DNA of 64,000 nucleotides from Theropithecus gelada (taxonomy: Eukaryota > Chordata > Mammalia > Primates > Cercopithecidae). Every line of letters begins with the position of its first letter. Position 1 is the first letter of the stretch. The stretch spans positions 66,897,438-66,961,437 of the forward strand of contig NC_037681.1 of NCBI RefSeq assembly GCF_003255815.1, given 5' to 3'. This document shows, piece after piece, positions 1 through 12,539 of the stretch. The translations under genes and the position numbers were made by a program. The notes under the pieces are model-generated. The model saw only the letters and a list, made by a program, of their open reading frames with translations. It searched no databases and was not told the origin of the DNA.

Positions 1-762
1 AACCCAATCTGCCCAAGACAAAGAAAAAAGAATTTTAAAAAGTGAACAAAGCCTCCAAGAAGTCTGGACTATATTACATGTCCAAACCTAAGAATAATTG
101 GTGTTCCTGAGGAAAAAGAGAAATCTAAAAGTTTGGAAAACATATTTGAGGGAATAATCAAGGAAAACTTCCACAGCCTTGCTAGAGATCTAGACATGCA
201 AATACAAGAAGCTCAAAAAACATCTGGGAAATTCATCACAAAAAATAATCACCTAGGCACAAAGTCATCAGGTTATGTAAAGTCAAGATGAAGGAAAGAA
301 TCTTAAGAGCTGTGAAGCAAAAGCATCAGGTAATCTATAAAGGAAAAGCTATCAGATTAACAGCACATTTCTCAGCAGAAACCCTACAAGCTACAAAGGA
401 TTGGGGTCCTGTTTTTAGCCTCCTTAAGACGATTATCAGCCAAGAATTTTGTATCCAGTGAAACTAAGCTTCAAAAATGAAGGAAAGATACAGTCTTTTC
501 CAGACAAACAAATGCTGAGAGAATTCACCACTACCAAGCCAAAACTAAAGAACTGCTAAAAGGAGCTCTTAATCTTGAAACAAATCCTTGAAAAACACCC
601 AAATAGAACCTCCTTAAAGCATAAATCTTACAGGACCTATATAACAATAATACAATGGAAAAAAAGTATTCAGGCAACAAGTAGCATGATGAATAGAATA
701 GTACCTCACATCTCAACATAAACATTGAATGTAAATGGCATAAGTGCTCCACTTAAAACATA

Positions 763-2597
763 ATGGCACTTAAAATGGCAGAATGGATAAGAATTCACCA
801 ATCAAGCTTCTGTTTTCAGGAGACTCAGCTAACACATGCAGACTCACAGAAATTTAAGGTACAGTGGTGGAAAAAGATATTCCATGCAAGTGGACACCAA
901 AAGCGAGCAGGAGTAGCCATTCTTATATCAGACAAAACAAACTTTAAAGCAACAGCAGTTAAAAAAGACAAAGAGGGATATTATATAATGATAAAAGGAC
1001 TAGTCCAGCAGGAAAATATCACAATTCTGAGTATATATGCACCAACACTGGAGCTCCCAAATTTATAAAACAATTACTATTAGACCTACATGAGATAGAT
1101 GGCAACACAATAGTAGTGGCGGACTTGATGAACACAGATGCAAAAAAATTCTCAACAAAATACTAGCAAACTGAATCCAGCAGCATATCAAAAGATAATC
1201 CAATATGATCAACTAGGTTTCATACTAGGAATGCAGAGATGGCCTAACATACATAAGTCAATAAATGTGATACACTACATAAACAGATTTAAAAACAAAA
1301 CAAAACAAAATCACATGATCATCTCAATAGATACAGAAAAAGCATTTGACAAAATCCAGTATCCCTTTATGATTAAAATCCTCAGCAAAATCAGCATAGA
1401 AGGCACATATCTTAAGATAGTAAAAGCCATCTACGACAAACTCACAGCCAACATTATACTGAACAGAGAAAAGTTGAAAACATTTCCCCTGAGAACTGGA
1501 ACAAGACAAGATGGACCACTTTCACCACTTCTATTCAACATATCCTGGAAGTCCTAGCCAGAGCAATCAGAAAAGAGAAAGAATTAAAGAGCATCCAAAT
1601 TGGTAAAGACGAAGTCAAACTGTCACTGTTTGCTGATGATATGATCGTATACTTAGAAAACCCTAAAGATTCATCCTAAAAGTTACTAGAACTGGTAAAT
1701 GAATTCACCAAAGTTTCAGGATACACAAATCTGCTATACACCAATAGCAACCGAGCTGAGAATCAAATCAAGAACTCAACCCCTTTTACAATAGCTGCAA
1801 AAAATATAAAAAGCTTAGGAATATACCTAACCAAGGACGTGAAAGACCTCTGCAAGGAAAGCTACAAAAACACTGTGGAAAGAAATCATAGACAACACAA
1901 ATAAACGGAAACACATTCCATGCTCATTAATGGGTGAAATCAATATTGTGAAAATGACCATACTGCCAAAAGCAATCTACAAATTGAATGCAATCCCCAT
2001 CAAAATTCGACCATCATTCTTCACAGAACTAGGAAAAACAATCCTAAGATTCATATGGAACCAAACAAGAGTCCACATAACCAAAGCAAGACTAAGCAAA
2101 AAGGACAAATCTGGAGGCATCACATTACCCAACTTCAAACTATAATATAAAGCCATGATCACCAAAACAGCATGGTACTGGTATAAAAAGAGGCACATAG
2201 ACCAATAGAACAGAATAGAGAGCCCAGAAATAAGCCAAATACTTATAGCCAACTGATCTTTGACAAAGCAAACAAAAACATAAAGTGCTGAAAGGACACC
2301 CTATTCAACAAATGGTGCTGCCATAGTTGGCAAGCCACATGTGGAAGAATGAAACTGGATCCTCATTTCTCACCTTATAGAAAAATCAACTCAAGATGGA
2401 TCAAAGACTTAAATCTAAGACCTGAAACCATAAAGATTCTAGAAGATAACATCAGAAAAACCCTTCTAGACATTGGCTTAGGCAAAGACTTCGTGACCAA
2501 GAACCCAAAAGCAAATGCAACAAAAACAAAGATAAATAAATGGGACTTAATTAAACTAAAAAGCTTCTGCACACCAAAAGAAATAATCAGCAGTTAA
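763..2597 (+). pseudogene. L1 ORF2 remnant (endonuclease and reverse transcriptase pieces)
   Basis: Broken ORF2 of the L1 that fills the left end. 763-1068 translates to an endonuclease-like piece that includes Q-E-T-Q-L and a V-A-I-L-I-S-D-K-T-N-F core. 1138-1557 gives the palm/finger region of the reverse transcriptase, with A-F-D-K and P-L-S-P-L-L-F-N-I. The catalytic F-A-D-D box is readable at 1629-1640 in another frame. 1930-2145 and 2349-2597 carry downstream C-terminal pieces. Stops and frameshifts separate the pieces and the middle is deleted, so no functional enzyme is encoded. Confidence 0.88.
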
Positions 2598-3182
2598 CAG
2601 ACAACCTACAGAGTGAGAGAAAATCTTTGCAATCTATACATCTGACAAAGGACTAATATCCAGAATCTACAAAGAACTCAAACAAATCAGCAAGAAAAAA
2701 ACAAATAATCCCATCAAAAAGTGGGCTAAGGATATGAATAGACAACTCTCAAGAGATATACAAATGGCCAACAAGCATATGGACAAGTGCTCACTATCAC
2801 TAATTATCAGGCAAATGAAAATCAAAACCACAATATGATACCACCTCACTTCTGCAAGAATGGCCATAATCAAAAAAGTAAAAAAAAAAAAAAAAAATAG
2901 ATGTTGGCATGGAAGCAGTGAAAAGGGAACACTTTTTACACTGCTGGTGGGAATGTAAACTAGTACAACCATTATGGAAAACAGTGTGAAGATTCCTTAA
3001 AAAGCTAGATCTACCATTTGATCCTGCAATGCCAGTAGTAGGTATCTACCCAGAGGAAAAGAAGTCATTATACAAAAAAGGTACTTGCACATGCATGTTT
3101 TCAATAGCACAATTTGTAATTGCAAAAATATGGAACCAGTCCAAATGCCTATCAATCAATGAGTGGATAAAGAAAATGTGGT

Positions 3183-3466
3183 GGGCTGGGCGCAGTGGCT
3201 CACACCTGTAATCCCAGCACTTTGGGAGGCCGAGGCAGGCAGAACACAAAGTCAGGAGTTGGAGACCATCCTGGCTAACACAGTGAAACCCCGTCTCTAC
3301 TAAAAATACAAAAAATCAGCAGGGCGTGGTGGCGTGTGCCTGTAGTCCCAGCTACTCAGGAGGCTGAGGCAGGAGAATCGCTTGAACCTGGGAGGCGGAA
3401 GTTGCAGTGAGCCAAGATCGTGCCACTGCACTCCAGCCTGAGTGAGAGTAAGACTGCGTCTCAAAA
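3183..3466 (+). mobile_element. AluS in L1, with target-site duplication
   Basis: Dimeric Alu from GGGCTGGGCGCAGTGGCTCA to a short A-tail. It is flanked by exact 13-base copies of AAGAAAATGTGGT at 3170-3182 and 3467-3479, and the host L1 sequence resumes cleanly after the second copy. Confidence 0.95.
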
Positions 3467-3845
3467 AAGAAAATGTGGTAAATATGTGCCATGGACTACA
3501 ACTCAGCCATAAAAAGGAAAAAAATAATGGCATTCACAGCAATGTGGATGGAATTGGAGACTATTATTCTAAGTGAAGTAACTCAGGAATGGAAAACGGA
3601 ACATCGTATGTTCATACTCATGTGAGAGCTAAGCTATGAGGATGCAAAGGCATAAGAATAATACATTGGACTCTAGGGACTTGGAGGAAGAGTGGGGAAG
3701 GTGAGGGATAATAAAAGACTGCACAATGGATACGGTGTAGACTGCTCGGGTGATGGGTACCCCAAAACCGAAGCCACTGAAGAACTTATTCATGTAACCA
3801 AACACCACCTGTTCCCTAAAAACCTATTAAAATAAAAAATTTAAA

Positions 3846-4284
3846 AGATCCACAAAGAATAGTGAAATCTGAATAAAGTCTAGAGTTTTAGTTATTAGTT
3901 TTTTTTAAAAAGTTGAAGTCATAGAAACAGAGTAGGATGGTGGTTACCAAGGGCAGAGGAGTAGGGGTGGGTTTAGGAGATGTTGTTCAAAGGATACAAA
4001 ATTTCAGTTAATCAAGAGATCTATTGTACAACATAGTACTATAGTCAATAAAATGTATTCTTGACAATCTTTAAGAGTAGATTTTAAGTGTTCTCTCTAT
4101 AAAAAATTGTGTAAGTATGTTAGGTAATGTATACATTAATTAGCTCAATTTAGCATTCCACATTATATACATATTTCAATACATCATGGTATATATAATA
4201 TATATGGTATATATAATATACAATTTTGTTGGAACATGACAGCCTCTCCACGTATGAATGCCAATATTCAATATTGAAAAAATG
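3846..4284 (+). mobile_element. L1M 3'UTR fragment and AT-rich junk
   Basis: From about 3905 the sequence matches the old L1M 3' end: 'gaatggtggttaccaggggc'-type wording, then 'tgtaagtatgttaggtaatg...ttaattagctcaattta'. It closes with imperfect repeats of 'tatataatatata' near 4190-4222. The roughly 60 bases on each side are unassigned. Confidence 0.7.
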
Positions 4285-5895
4285 GTACATTATAAAGCTA
4301 CTGTAATCAAAACAGCATGGTAATGGCATATAAAACAGACACTCCAACCAATGGAACAGGATAAAAAGCCCAGCAATAAACCTACACTTTTATGGCCAAC
4401 CAATGCTCAAGACCGTAATCCCAGACTTCAGGAGGCCGAGTCAGGCAGATTGCCCAAGCTCAGGAGTTTAAGACCAGCCTGCATAACATGGTGAAACTTC
4501 GTCTCTACTGAAAATACAAAAAATTAGTCAGGCATGTTGCTGTGTGCCTATAGTCCCATCTACTTGGGAGGCTGAGGTGGGAGGACTGCTTGAACCCAAG
4601 AGGCGGAGGTTGCAGCTAGCCAAGATCGCACCACTGGACTCCAGCCTGGGCAACAGAGTGAGACCGTGTCTCCAAAAAAAAAAAAAGAGAAAGCTCCATG
4701 ACACTGGTCTGAGTAATGACTTCTTGGATAAGAACCCAAAAGCACAGGTAACAAAAGCAAATGTACAAAAATGACACTGCATCAAACATAAAAGCTTCTA
4801 TACAGCAAAGGAAATAATTAGCACAGTGAAGAGACAACCCACAAATTGGGAGAAAACATTTGCAAACCAAACAGTTGATAAGGGACTAATATCTAAAATA
4901 TATAAGGAACACAAACAACTCAACAGCAAGAAAACAACCCAGTTACAAAATGAACATAGAACCTAAAAAGACATTTCTCACAAGAGGACAACTGACCAAC
5001 AGATACAGGAAAAAATGTTCAATATATTTAATCCTCAGGGAAATGCAAATGAAAACCACAGTGAGCCTCACACTTGTTAGAATGGCCATTATCAAAAAGA
5101 CGAAAGACAAGTATTGATGAGGACATGAGAAAAAAAAAAAAAGGAAGCCTGGTCCACTTTAGTGGGAATGTAAATTAGCACACCTATTTTGGAAAACAAT
5201 ATGAAGTTTCATCAAAAAACTAAAAACAGAACTTTCCTATGATCTAGAAATCCCACTTCTGTATATCCAAAGTAATTGAAATCAGTAAGTCAAAGCGACA
5301 GCTGCACTCCTATGTTCATTTCAGTAGTATTCACAGTAGCCAAGATATACAATCAACCCAAGTATCTATGCAATGGATGAAGGGATGAAGAAAATGTATA
5401 TATAAATTATGGAATGCTATACAATCTTAAAAAAAAAAAAAAAAAGGAAATTCTGTCATTTGGGACAACATGAGTAAAACTGGCAAGCATTATGACAAGT
5501 GAAGTAACCCAGGTCCAGAAAGACAAATACTGCAAGATCTCATTTATATGTGAAGTCTAAAAACGTCAAACTTATAGAAGCAGAGAGTAGAATGGTAGTT
5601 ACCAGAGGCAGGAAATGGTGGGTGGGGTTGAGGAGGTAAGGACAAGAGAGATGTTGGTACAAAGCTTTGGTTAGAGAGGGTCTATATTTGGTGATCTATT
5701 GTACAGCACTGTGACCATAGTTAAAAATAACATATATTTCAAAATTGCTAAAAGAATAGATTTTAACATCCTTATCATAAAAAAAAAATAGGTTAGGTGA
5801 TGAATATGTTAATTAGCTTGATTTAATCTCTCTACAATGTATTTATATTTCTAAATATCACACTAAATCCCATTATATAATTTATCAATTAAAAT
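4285..5895 (+). mobile_element. L1M LINE, 3' part of ORF2 plus 3'UTR, split by an Alu
   Basis: The C-terminal ORF2 region starts near 4285 ('aaagctactgtaatcaaaacagcatgg'). It resumes after an Alu at about 4690 ('ttggataagaacccaaaagcacaggtaac') and runs through the 3'UTR landmarks at 5465-5880. Frames are heavily broken. It is older than the first L1 in the window. Confidence 0.85.
4411..4688 (+). mobile_element. Alu, 5'-truncated
   Basis: Both Alu monomers are recognisable. The first ~20 bases of the left arm are missing. The element ends in an A-run at 4674-4686. It has many substitutions, including at CpG sites, consistent with an old AluS or AluJ. Confidence 0.88.
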
Positions 5896-5984
5896 TTTTA
5901 AAAATTAGAAAAAGATGAGAAAATTAAACCAAAGTTAGTAGAATAGAAATAAGATATAAGCAGAAATCAATGAAATAAGAAAAA

Positions 5985-6268
5985 GGCACATTGGCTCATG
6001 CTTATAATCCCAGAACTTTGAGAGGCCAAGGCAGGAGGGTTGCTTGAGCCCAGGAGTTTGAAACCAGCGTGGGCAACTAGTGAGACCTCACTTTTACAAA
6101 AAGTCCAAAAATTAGTTGGGTGTGGTGGTGCATGCCTGTAGTCCCAGCTACTTGGTAGACTGAGGAGGGACTATCACTTGAGCCCAGGGTTGAGGCTACA
6201 GTGAGCTGTGATTGCACTATTGCACTGCAACCTGGACAACAGAGCAAGACCCTATCTTAGAAAAAAAG
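5985..6268 (+). mobile_element. AluJ
   Basis: Dimeric Alu with the older J-type bases ('gcttgagcccaggagtttgaaaccagcgtgggcaac') and a short, mutated A-tail. Confidence 0.9.
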
Positions 6269-7455
6269 GGAAAAAAAGGAAAACAATAGAGAAAAATCAA
6301 TAAAATGAAACCTGATTCTTAGATAAGATCAATAAAATTAATAAATCTTTAACCAGACTAATCAAGAATAAAAGAGAGAAGAATGAATTACCAATATCAG
6401 GAATGAGAGAGGTGACATTATTACATATTCTAGATATCAAGAAGATAATTAGTGAATACTATGAATAATTTTATGCCAATAAGTTCAAAAACTTACATAA
6501 GATGGACAAGCTCCTTGAGAGACTGAAAATACTAGACCTCATTCAAGAAGAAAAAAATAACCTGAAGAGTTTTATATCTTTTTAGGAAAACTCTGGCCTC
6601 CAATGGCTTCACTGATGAATTCTAGCAAACATTTAAGAAATAAACATTAGTTCTACATATACGCTTCCAAAAAGAGAAGAAAAATCTTCCCAATTCATTA
6701 TTGCAATCTAGCATTCTCCTAATATCAAAAACAGGCAAAGATATCTAAGTAAAAATAAATAAATAAATACAAAAAACAAAAAACAATATTCCTCAAAAAA
6801 CGTATCAGCAAAAATCCTTTTTAAAAACTTTCATCAAATTGAATCTAATAGCATACGTAACGGATAATAGATAATGACAAAGTGATGTTTATCCCAAGAA
6901 TACAAGGTTGGTTACACACTTGAAAGTTAATTATTTAATTCATTTTAATATATTAAAAAGGAAAATCCATACAACCATATCAACACACAGAAAAAGCTTT
7001 TTGTCAAATTAACCACCTATTTCTGATTTTTAAAAAACTCTCAGCAGACAGAAGAAGAGAACTTCCTTAAATTGATAAAGAGCATCTATAAAAAACCTAT
7101 GGTGACTTCTTACTTAATGGCAAAGACTGAATGCCTTTCCCCCAAGATTATGAACAATGCAAAGATGACTATTCTTACCACTTCTAGTCAACGTGATACT
7201 GGGAGATTTTAGCCACTGTAATAAGGCAACAAAAAGAAAGAAAAGGCATCCAAATAGGAAAGGAGGACGTAAATTATCTGTATTTACAAATGACATGAAT
7301 ATCTTTCTAGAAAATCCTACAGAATCTACAAAAAAGCAAGTAATACTAATAAGCAAATTCAGCAAGATTGTAGGATATAAAATCACTATACAAAATAACT
7401 TCTATTTTAATATACTAGCCATAAACAATTATAAAGTTTAAAAAATATTGTACGT

Positions 7456-7740
7456 GGCTGGACACAGTGGCTCACGCCTGTAATCTCAGTACTTTGGGAA
7501 GCTGAGATGGATCACTTGAGCCCAGGAGTTTGAGACCAGCCTGGGCAACGTGAGACCCCATCTCTAAAAAAAATGTAAAAATTAGCTGGGTATGGTGGTA
7601 CACATCTGTGGTCCCAGATACTCAGGAGGCTGGGATGGGAAGACCACTCGAACCCAGGAGGTTAAGGCTTCAGTTGGCCATGAGGTGCCACTGCACTCCA
7701 GCCTGGGTGACAAAGACCCTGTTTGCTTGCTTGTTTGTTT
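7456..7740 (+). mobile_element. AluJ with TTTG/microsatellite tail
   Basis: Old dimeric Alu from 'ggctggacacagtggctcacgcc'. Its A-tail region has been replaced by 'tttgcttgcttgtttgtttc'-type sequence leading into a dinucleotide repeat. Confidence 0.88.
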
Positions 7741-7815
7741 CTTTCCTTTCTCTCTCTCTCTCTCTCTATATATATACACATATACACATCTATGTGTGTG
7801 TGTACATATATATAG
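7741..7815. repeat. Compound (CT)n-(TA)n-(TG)n microsatellite
   Basis: A run of CT dinucleotides at about 7750-7767 passes into TA/CA and then TG/TA repeats up to 7815. It sits directly at the 3' end of an Alu, a usual birthplace for microsatellites. Confidence 0.9.
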
Positions 7816-8365
7816 TATCAAAATAAGAAATAAGACATTTGACAAAAGACATTCATGACCTATACACTGATGACTAAACAACATGCTGACAAAAAAATTA
7901 AAAAACTTAAATGTACTGTGTTCATAAATTAGAAGACTCAGTATTGGTTAGATGCCAATTCTCCCAAACTGATCTATAGATTCGATGCAATCCCAATTAA
8001 AATTCCTGCTTGCTTTCTTGTAGAAATTAGTAAGGTGATTCTAAAATTCAAATAACACAAATGACCTTGAAAACTAGAAACAAAGTTGGAGCACTTATAC
8101 AAACCAATTTCAAGACATTATTAAGCTACAATACAGACATTGTAAAAAAAAATAATAATACAGTGTAAGAATAGAAAAACAGATCAATGGAATAAAATAG
8201 AGTCCATAAATGGACATATACAGATATGGTCAATTGATTTTTGACAAAAATGCAAAAGTAATTCAGTGATAAAAAGGGATAGTCCTTTCAATAAATGGTG
8301 CTGGAACAATTCGATATCCACGTGCAGAAAATGTGAATCCCCATCCATACCTTGCATCACACCCA

Positions 8366-9002
8366 CACATAATTTATTAAGGAACATATGGTAACTTCCA
8401 TCACTTAGGATCTGGTTCTCAGCCCTGTCACAACACAATTCATAATCTAAATACACCCATGAACAATGGCATTCAAACCCCCAGGGAATCTCTTCTACCC
8501 ATCAGGCCAGAAAGATTTATGGGTTTTGCCACTGCCAACAACAGAAATGGACACTTCCTTAGAATGTGGAAAGGATTTAAGTGACAAAGCACTTAGGTAA
8601 AAAAACAAGACAAATTAACTTTCCAAATCCTAAGTCTCAGCATGAATTCAGTAGATTCTCACATGAAAAAAAAAAAATTACTTCCCAGTAGTGTTAGGTA
8701 TTCATTTTCTTGCTCCTTTTATGTTCCAATTAATGGTTCCACAGGTACTCACAAATTACTGCCAATTTCACAATACTTGCTCATGATGGCTGAGGAGCAT
8801 TTTGCAATATTAAGCCATATCACTCTTAAATTTGTATATATGTGTGTCTAGATGTAATATGCATGAAATGTAATTCTGATTCTTCATCTTGGCAACTAGA
8901 TGGACACTGGATGCTAGAATCATGAAGCTTATATTTATAAAAACAATATGCATTAAACAATTAATAAAAAAATTTAAATGTTTCAGATTTTTTAAAATTT
9001 TA
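8366..9002. other. AT-rich unassigned sequence
   Basis: No convincing gene or named repeat. Open frames here (8184-8456 minus, 8642-8851 plus) are short and show no family similarity that I recognise. Confidence 0.5.
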
Positions 9003-9302
9003 ATTTTTATTTTTGAGACAAGCTCTCACTCTGTCGCCCAGGCTGGAGTGCAGTGGCACAATCCCAGCTCACTGCAGCCTTGAACTCCCAAGCTCAAGTT
9101 ATATTCCCTCCTCAGTCTCCCAAGTAGCTGACACTACAGATGTGCACCACCACATCCAGCTAATTTTTTAATTTTTTTTTTTTTGTAGAGAGGGGTTTTT
9201 GTCATGTTGTCCAGGCTGGTCTCAAACTCTTGGGCTCAAGTGATCTACCCGCCTTAGCCTCCCAAAGTGCTGGGATTATAGGCACGAGTCACTACACCCA
9301 GC
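9003..9302 (-). mobile_element. AluJ, antisense, with 13-base target duplication
   Basis: Antisense dimeric Alu. ATGTTTCAGATTT occurs at 8978-8990 before the T-run and at 9303-9315 after the element, so the insertion is intact. Confidence 0.94.
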
Positions 9303-9425
9303 ATGTTTCAGATTTAAATTATTTTTACTTAGAATTTTGATAGTTCAATTATAGCTTGTATTTTATTTCAGTAAGTAATTTTGCACAGTTTAGAAAAAAT
9401 ACAATTTTTGAAACACTCATGAAAT

Positions 9426-9715
9426 TTTTTTTTTTTTTTTTTTTTTGAGATGGAGTCTCACTGTCTCCCAGGCAGGAGTGCAGCGGCGCAATCTCGGCTC
9501 ACTGCAAGCTCCGCCTCCCGGGTTCATGCCATTCTCCTGCCTCAGCCTCCCGCGTAGCTGGGACTACAAGCACCCGCCACCACACCCGGCTAATTTTTTG
9601 TATTTTTTAGTAGAGACGGGATTTCACCATGTTAACCAGGATGGTCTCGAACTCCTGAACTCGTGATCCACCTGCCTTGGCCTCCCAAAGTGCTGGGATT
9701 ACAGGCGTGAGCCAG
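9426..9715 (-). mobile_element. AluY-like, antisense, slightly 5'-truncated
   Basis: Antisense Alu with a ~21-base T-run. It has Y-type wording ('gcaagctccgcctcccggg' and 'gttaaccaggatggtctcg') and still has many CpGs, so it is one of the youngest Alus here. Its 5' terminal bases are missing after 'gcgtgagcc'. Confidence 0.9.
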
Positions 9716-10679
9716 AAACACAATTTTTAATTTTTCATATTAGCTAGACTCTTTAATGAAGATTTATTCAAATTTCATATACCTGAGCACATTAAAAACT
9801 TTTTAAAAAATGCTTTAGATGTTTGAGATGTAAAAATAAAGATATACTAGAGATAAAAAATGGCAAGGCAGAACTCAGGAAAGAAAAAAATGATAGAAAA
9901 AAGTAACAGAAAAATATCCCAAGTGGTGATCTGTTAAGTTTTTTAATACTGGAAACAGTGAAAGTAAACAGACCTCTGTCAAACATGACCCAAAACAGAA
10001 TGTGAGAAAAATACATTAGAAAATCGTAGCTCAATGAAACATAATTGTTTATCAAAATAAAAACAAGCAAGAAAATTATTTTTGTCAAATCTGCAATGTG
10101 AACAAATCAGATGAAGCTCTTACAACTTCATACCAAAGTGACAGTGAAAACAATTGATCTAATGCACAACTCAGAATTAAAAATTTACACTCTGGCCTTT
10201 CTATTACAAAAAGAAAATCATGTTTTAGAATTGGTACATTTCATGTAAAAGAAAGAAACCTCCATGGCTTTACTCTGCTTATTGGACAATGATTGTAGGA
10301 AAGCGCAGTCATGTCTCACACAGCAAGAGAATGTATCTCAAACGCAGTCTGATACGAACTAATGTTTACAACTTTCCATTGGATGAACATGCAAGAACAT
10401 TTAACACTTCATTTTACACCAAAACTATTTCAAATGTAGAAATGTAGACGAAGAATTTTGTAACTATTGCTATGTTTTATAATCAATATTCAAAATTAGC
10501 ATTGATCATGAAAATAAAATACCTGTGACTGGAGAGACCTAGGTTCTTGGTTAATGGAAAACATTACTTGCACACAAAAGACATGCATGCAACTATTATA
10601 CTAAAAGATAAAAAAAAAAAAAAAAGACTGAATTATCAGCAAACCTGTGATAGTACTCAATTAAGGTAAGTGAACACTG
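9716..10679. other. AT-rich unique sequence
   Basis: No gene or named repeat recognised. A 17-base A-run lies near 10609-10625. Confidence 0.5.
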
Positions 10680-10880
10680 AAAACCCTGTCTCTACCAAAA
10701 ACACAAAAATTAGCCGGGTGTGGTGGCAGGCCCCTGTAATCCCAGCTACTCAGGAGGCTGAGGCAGGAGAATCGCTTGAACCCAGGAGGTGGAGGTTGCA
10801 GTGAACCGAGACTGTGCCACTGCACTCCAGCCTGGGCAGCAAAGGGAGATTCCGTCTCAAAACAAAAACAAACACAAAAC
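10680..10880 (+). mobile_element. AluS, 5'-truncated
   Basis: Begins inside the left monomer ('aaaccctgtctctaccaaaaac') and contains a full right monomer, then a CAAA-type mutated tail to about 10900. Confidence 0.9.
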
Positions 10881-11791
10881 AAAGCAAACAAACAAAAAAC
10901 TTGTTTTGATCCTCTGAAAAGAATAAAATTATGTCTCATTATTTTAGCCAAGCAAGTTGAAGTTCTTTAGGGCACTAATCACGTAATTTTTTTTTAAAAA
11001 AATAAAGACAAGGTATAGGTTTAGAGGAAATCATTTTGAAACAGTGCTACAGTGACAAGATATAGAAGTGAAACTTTTTTTTTTTTTTTTTAAAGAAACT
11101 TTGGTTACCATCTAAGATGGAGAAATAAATGAGATAATGATTAACTTAATAGGTAATAAAGTAGTGAAATCATACATAAATGCATAAAATAAAAGTGAAT
11201 ATTACTTTGTTCAACTAGATTATAACAGGAACAAAAGTTACATTTAACAATATCCCTAATTTGTACTGATGAACTACTAGAAGAGGGAAACTAGGAATTG
11301 ATGAATTCTTCACCTGCTATAAAAAGTACAAGTTTTGCCTTAAGCAAAAAACTACAGAAACTACTTTCAATAAAGGAATTGATTTAAAAGACGGTCTAGT
11401 GTAAGCCTTTAACAAAAGTACCAATATGGTTGGTAAATTAAAAAACATTAATGAGCCAGAATTGTGGCCAAGCACTACTTAAAAGCATTATTAGCACTAT
11501 ACAGGACCGCAGTTTGAATTTGTTTCTAGAAGACGCAGGCTCATGTCAAAAGCGAATGATACTCAAAGTATGTTCATATATAATTTTAAGATTATATATG
11601 GAGTGTCTTGGTGAAACACATATCAAATTTGATCTCACAGATACTCTGAGATACGTGATGGAAACACTGACTAAATGTTCTTAGAATAAGTAGATTTGAT
11701 CTGGACAAGATATAAAATGCATTAGATGAGCTAAGCAAAACAACAGACAATTGTCAAGCAAAGTGCCTTGTGGTCTGTGGTCTTTGATATT
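10881..11791. other. AT-rich unique sequence
   Basis: No gene recognised. It contains a T-run near 11073-11091. A 77-codon open frame at 11451-11684 has no recognisable domain. Confidence 0.5.
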
Positions 11792-11805
11792 AAGAACTGA
11801 ATCTT

Positions 11806-12099
11806 GGCTGGGCGCGGTGGCTCACAGCTGTAATCCCAGCACTTTAGAAGGCCAAGGCAGGCAGATCACCTGAAGTCAGGAGTTCGAGACCAGCCTGGCC
11901 AACATGGTGAAATCCTGTCTCCAATAAAAATACAAACATCAGCCAGGCGTGGTAGCAGGTACCTATAATCCCAGCTACTCAGGAGGCTGAGGCAGGGGAA
12001 TCACTTGAGCCTGGGAGGCAGAGGTTGCAGTGAGCCGAGACCGTACCACTGCACTCCAGCCCAGGCAACAAAGCAAGACTCTGTCTTAAAAAAAGAAAA
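11806..12099 (+). mobile_element. AluS with near-perfect target duplication
   Basis: Full dimeric Alu from GGCTGGGCGCGGTGGCTCA. It is flanked by AAGAACTGAATCTT at 11792-11805 and AAGAATTGATTCTT at 12100-12113 (12 of 14 identical). Confidence 0.94.
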
Positions 12100-12113
12100 A
12101 AGAATTGATTCTT

Positions 12114-12539
12114 AATATTAAAAATGATATATTTAATTTGAAAATACAGTTCGGTATGAACTTTTGCTTGCTATAATATTTTAAAACTTACCAAAAAACC
12201 CAAGCAGGTCTGCATTTGACTACTGTATTTTTTAAAAGGATTACAAACTTAAAAAACAACTTTAGAGGAAATAATTTTTCAAAGTCCAAAAGAAACCACA
12301 TGAGAAATATACCATAAAGTGACATTCCAGTAAGATGAGAAAATTAGAAAAAGAAAACAAAAACATTTGTATGAATATGAAGGAAAGGATTCACATTCAA
12401 ATAAGCCCCCAAATAATTTGTATAGTCTATTTTTTGACAATTATAGATCAAGGTACAGTCTTGATTGAAGGAGTTTTGAAAAAATTGTGGAATAAATTCT
12501 GCCTTCAGTTTTTATAATATCTAAGCATTGAAAAGTGTG
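12114..12539. other. AT-rich sequence, possibly upstream part of the hAT remnant
   Basis: A short open frame at 12335-12517 precedes the hAT signature and may be decayed transposase, but I cannot recognise domain residues. Confidence 0.35.

Larger units (their letters stand above)
1..3845 (+). mobile_element. L1 LINE (L1PB/L1MA-age), internally deleted, 5' end outside window
   Basis: Sense-strand L1. Bases 1-530 match the ORF1 C-terminal region (the 'ggattggggtcct' and 'tttccagacaaacaaatgctgagagaattcacc' landmarks). ORF2 starts near 720-760 and runs through the endonuclease N-half, then jumps to the reverse transcriptase, C-terminal region and 3'UTR. It ends in 'aacctattaaaataaaaaatttaaaa'. 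The ORFs carry many stops and frameshifts, so it is dead. An AluS lies at 3183-3466. The internal jump near 1128-1140 removes roughly the second half of the endonuclease and the region before the polymerase. Confidence 0.92.
5900..8365 (+). mobile_element. L1M LINE, ORF2 region, split by two Alus
   Basis: Sense-strand ORF2 with strong L1M wording at 6290-6560 (linker before the polymerase), 6840-7440 (polymerase), and 7890-8365 (C-terminal, including 'caataaatggtgctggaacaatt'). Frames are destroyed throughout. Alus are inserted at about 5985 and 7456. Confidence 0.85.

Noticed and set aside
3183..3466. Alu-rich repeats as a CRISPR or phage-like array
   Set aside because: Repeat units are dispersed SINEs with A-tails and target duplications. 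There is no regular spacer structure and the DNA is clearly vertebrate.
8184..8456. 90-codon minus-strand frame as a possible retrogene
   Set aside because: Half of it lies in decayed L1 ORF2 and the remainder shows no family features.
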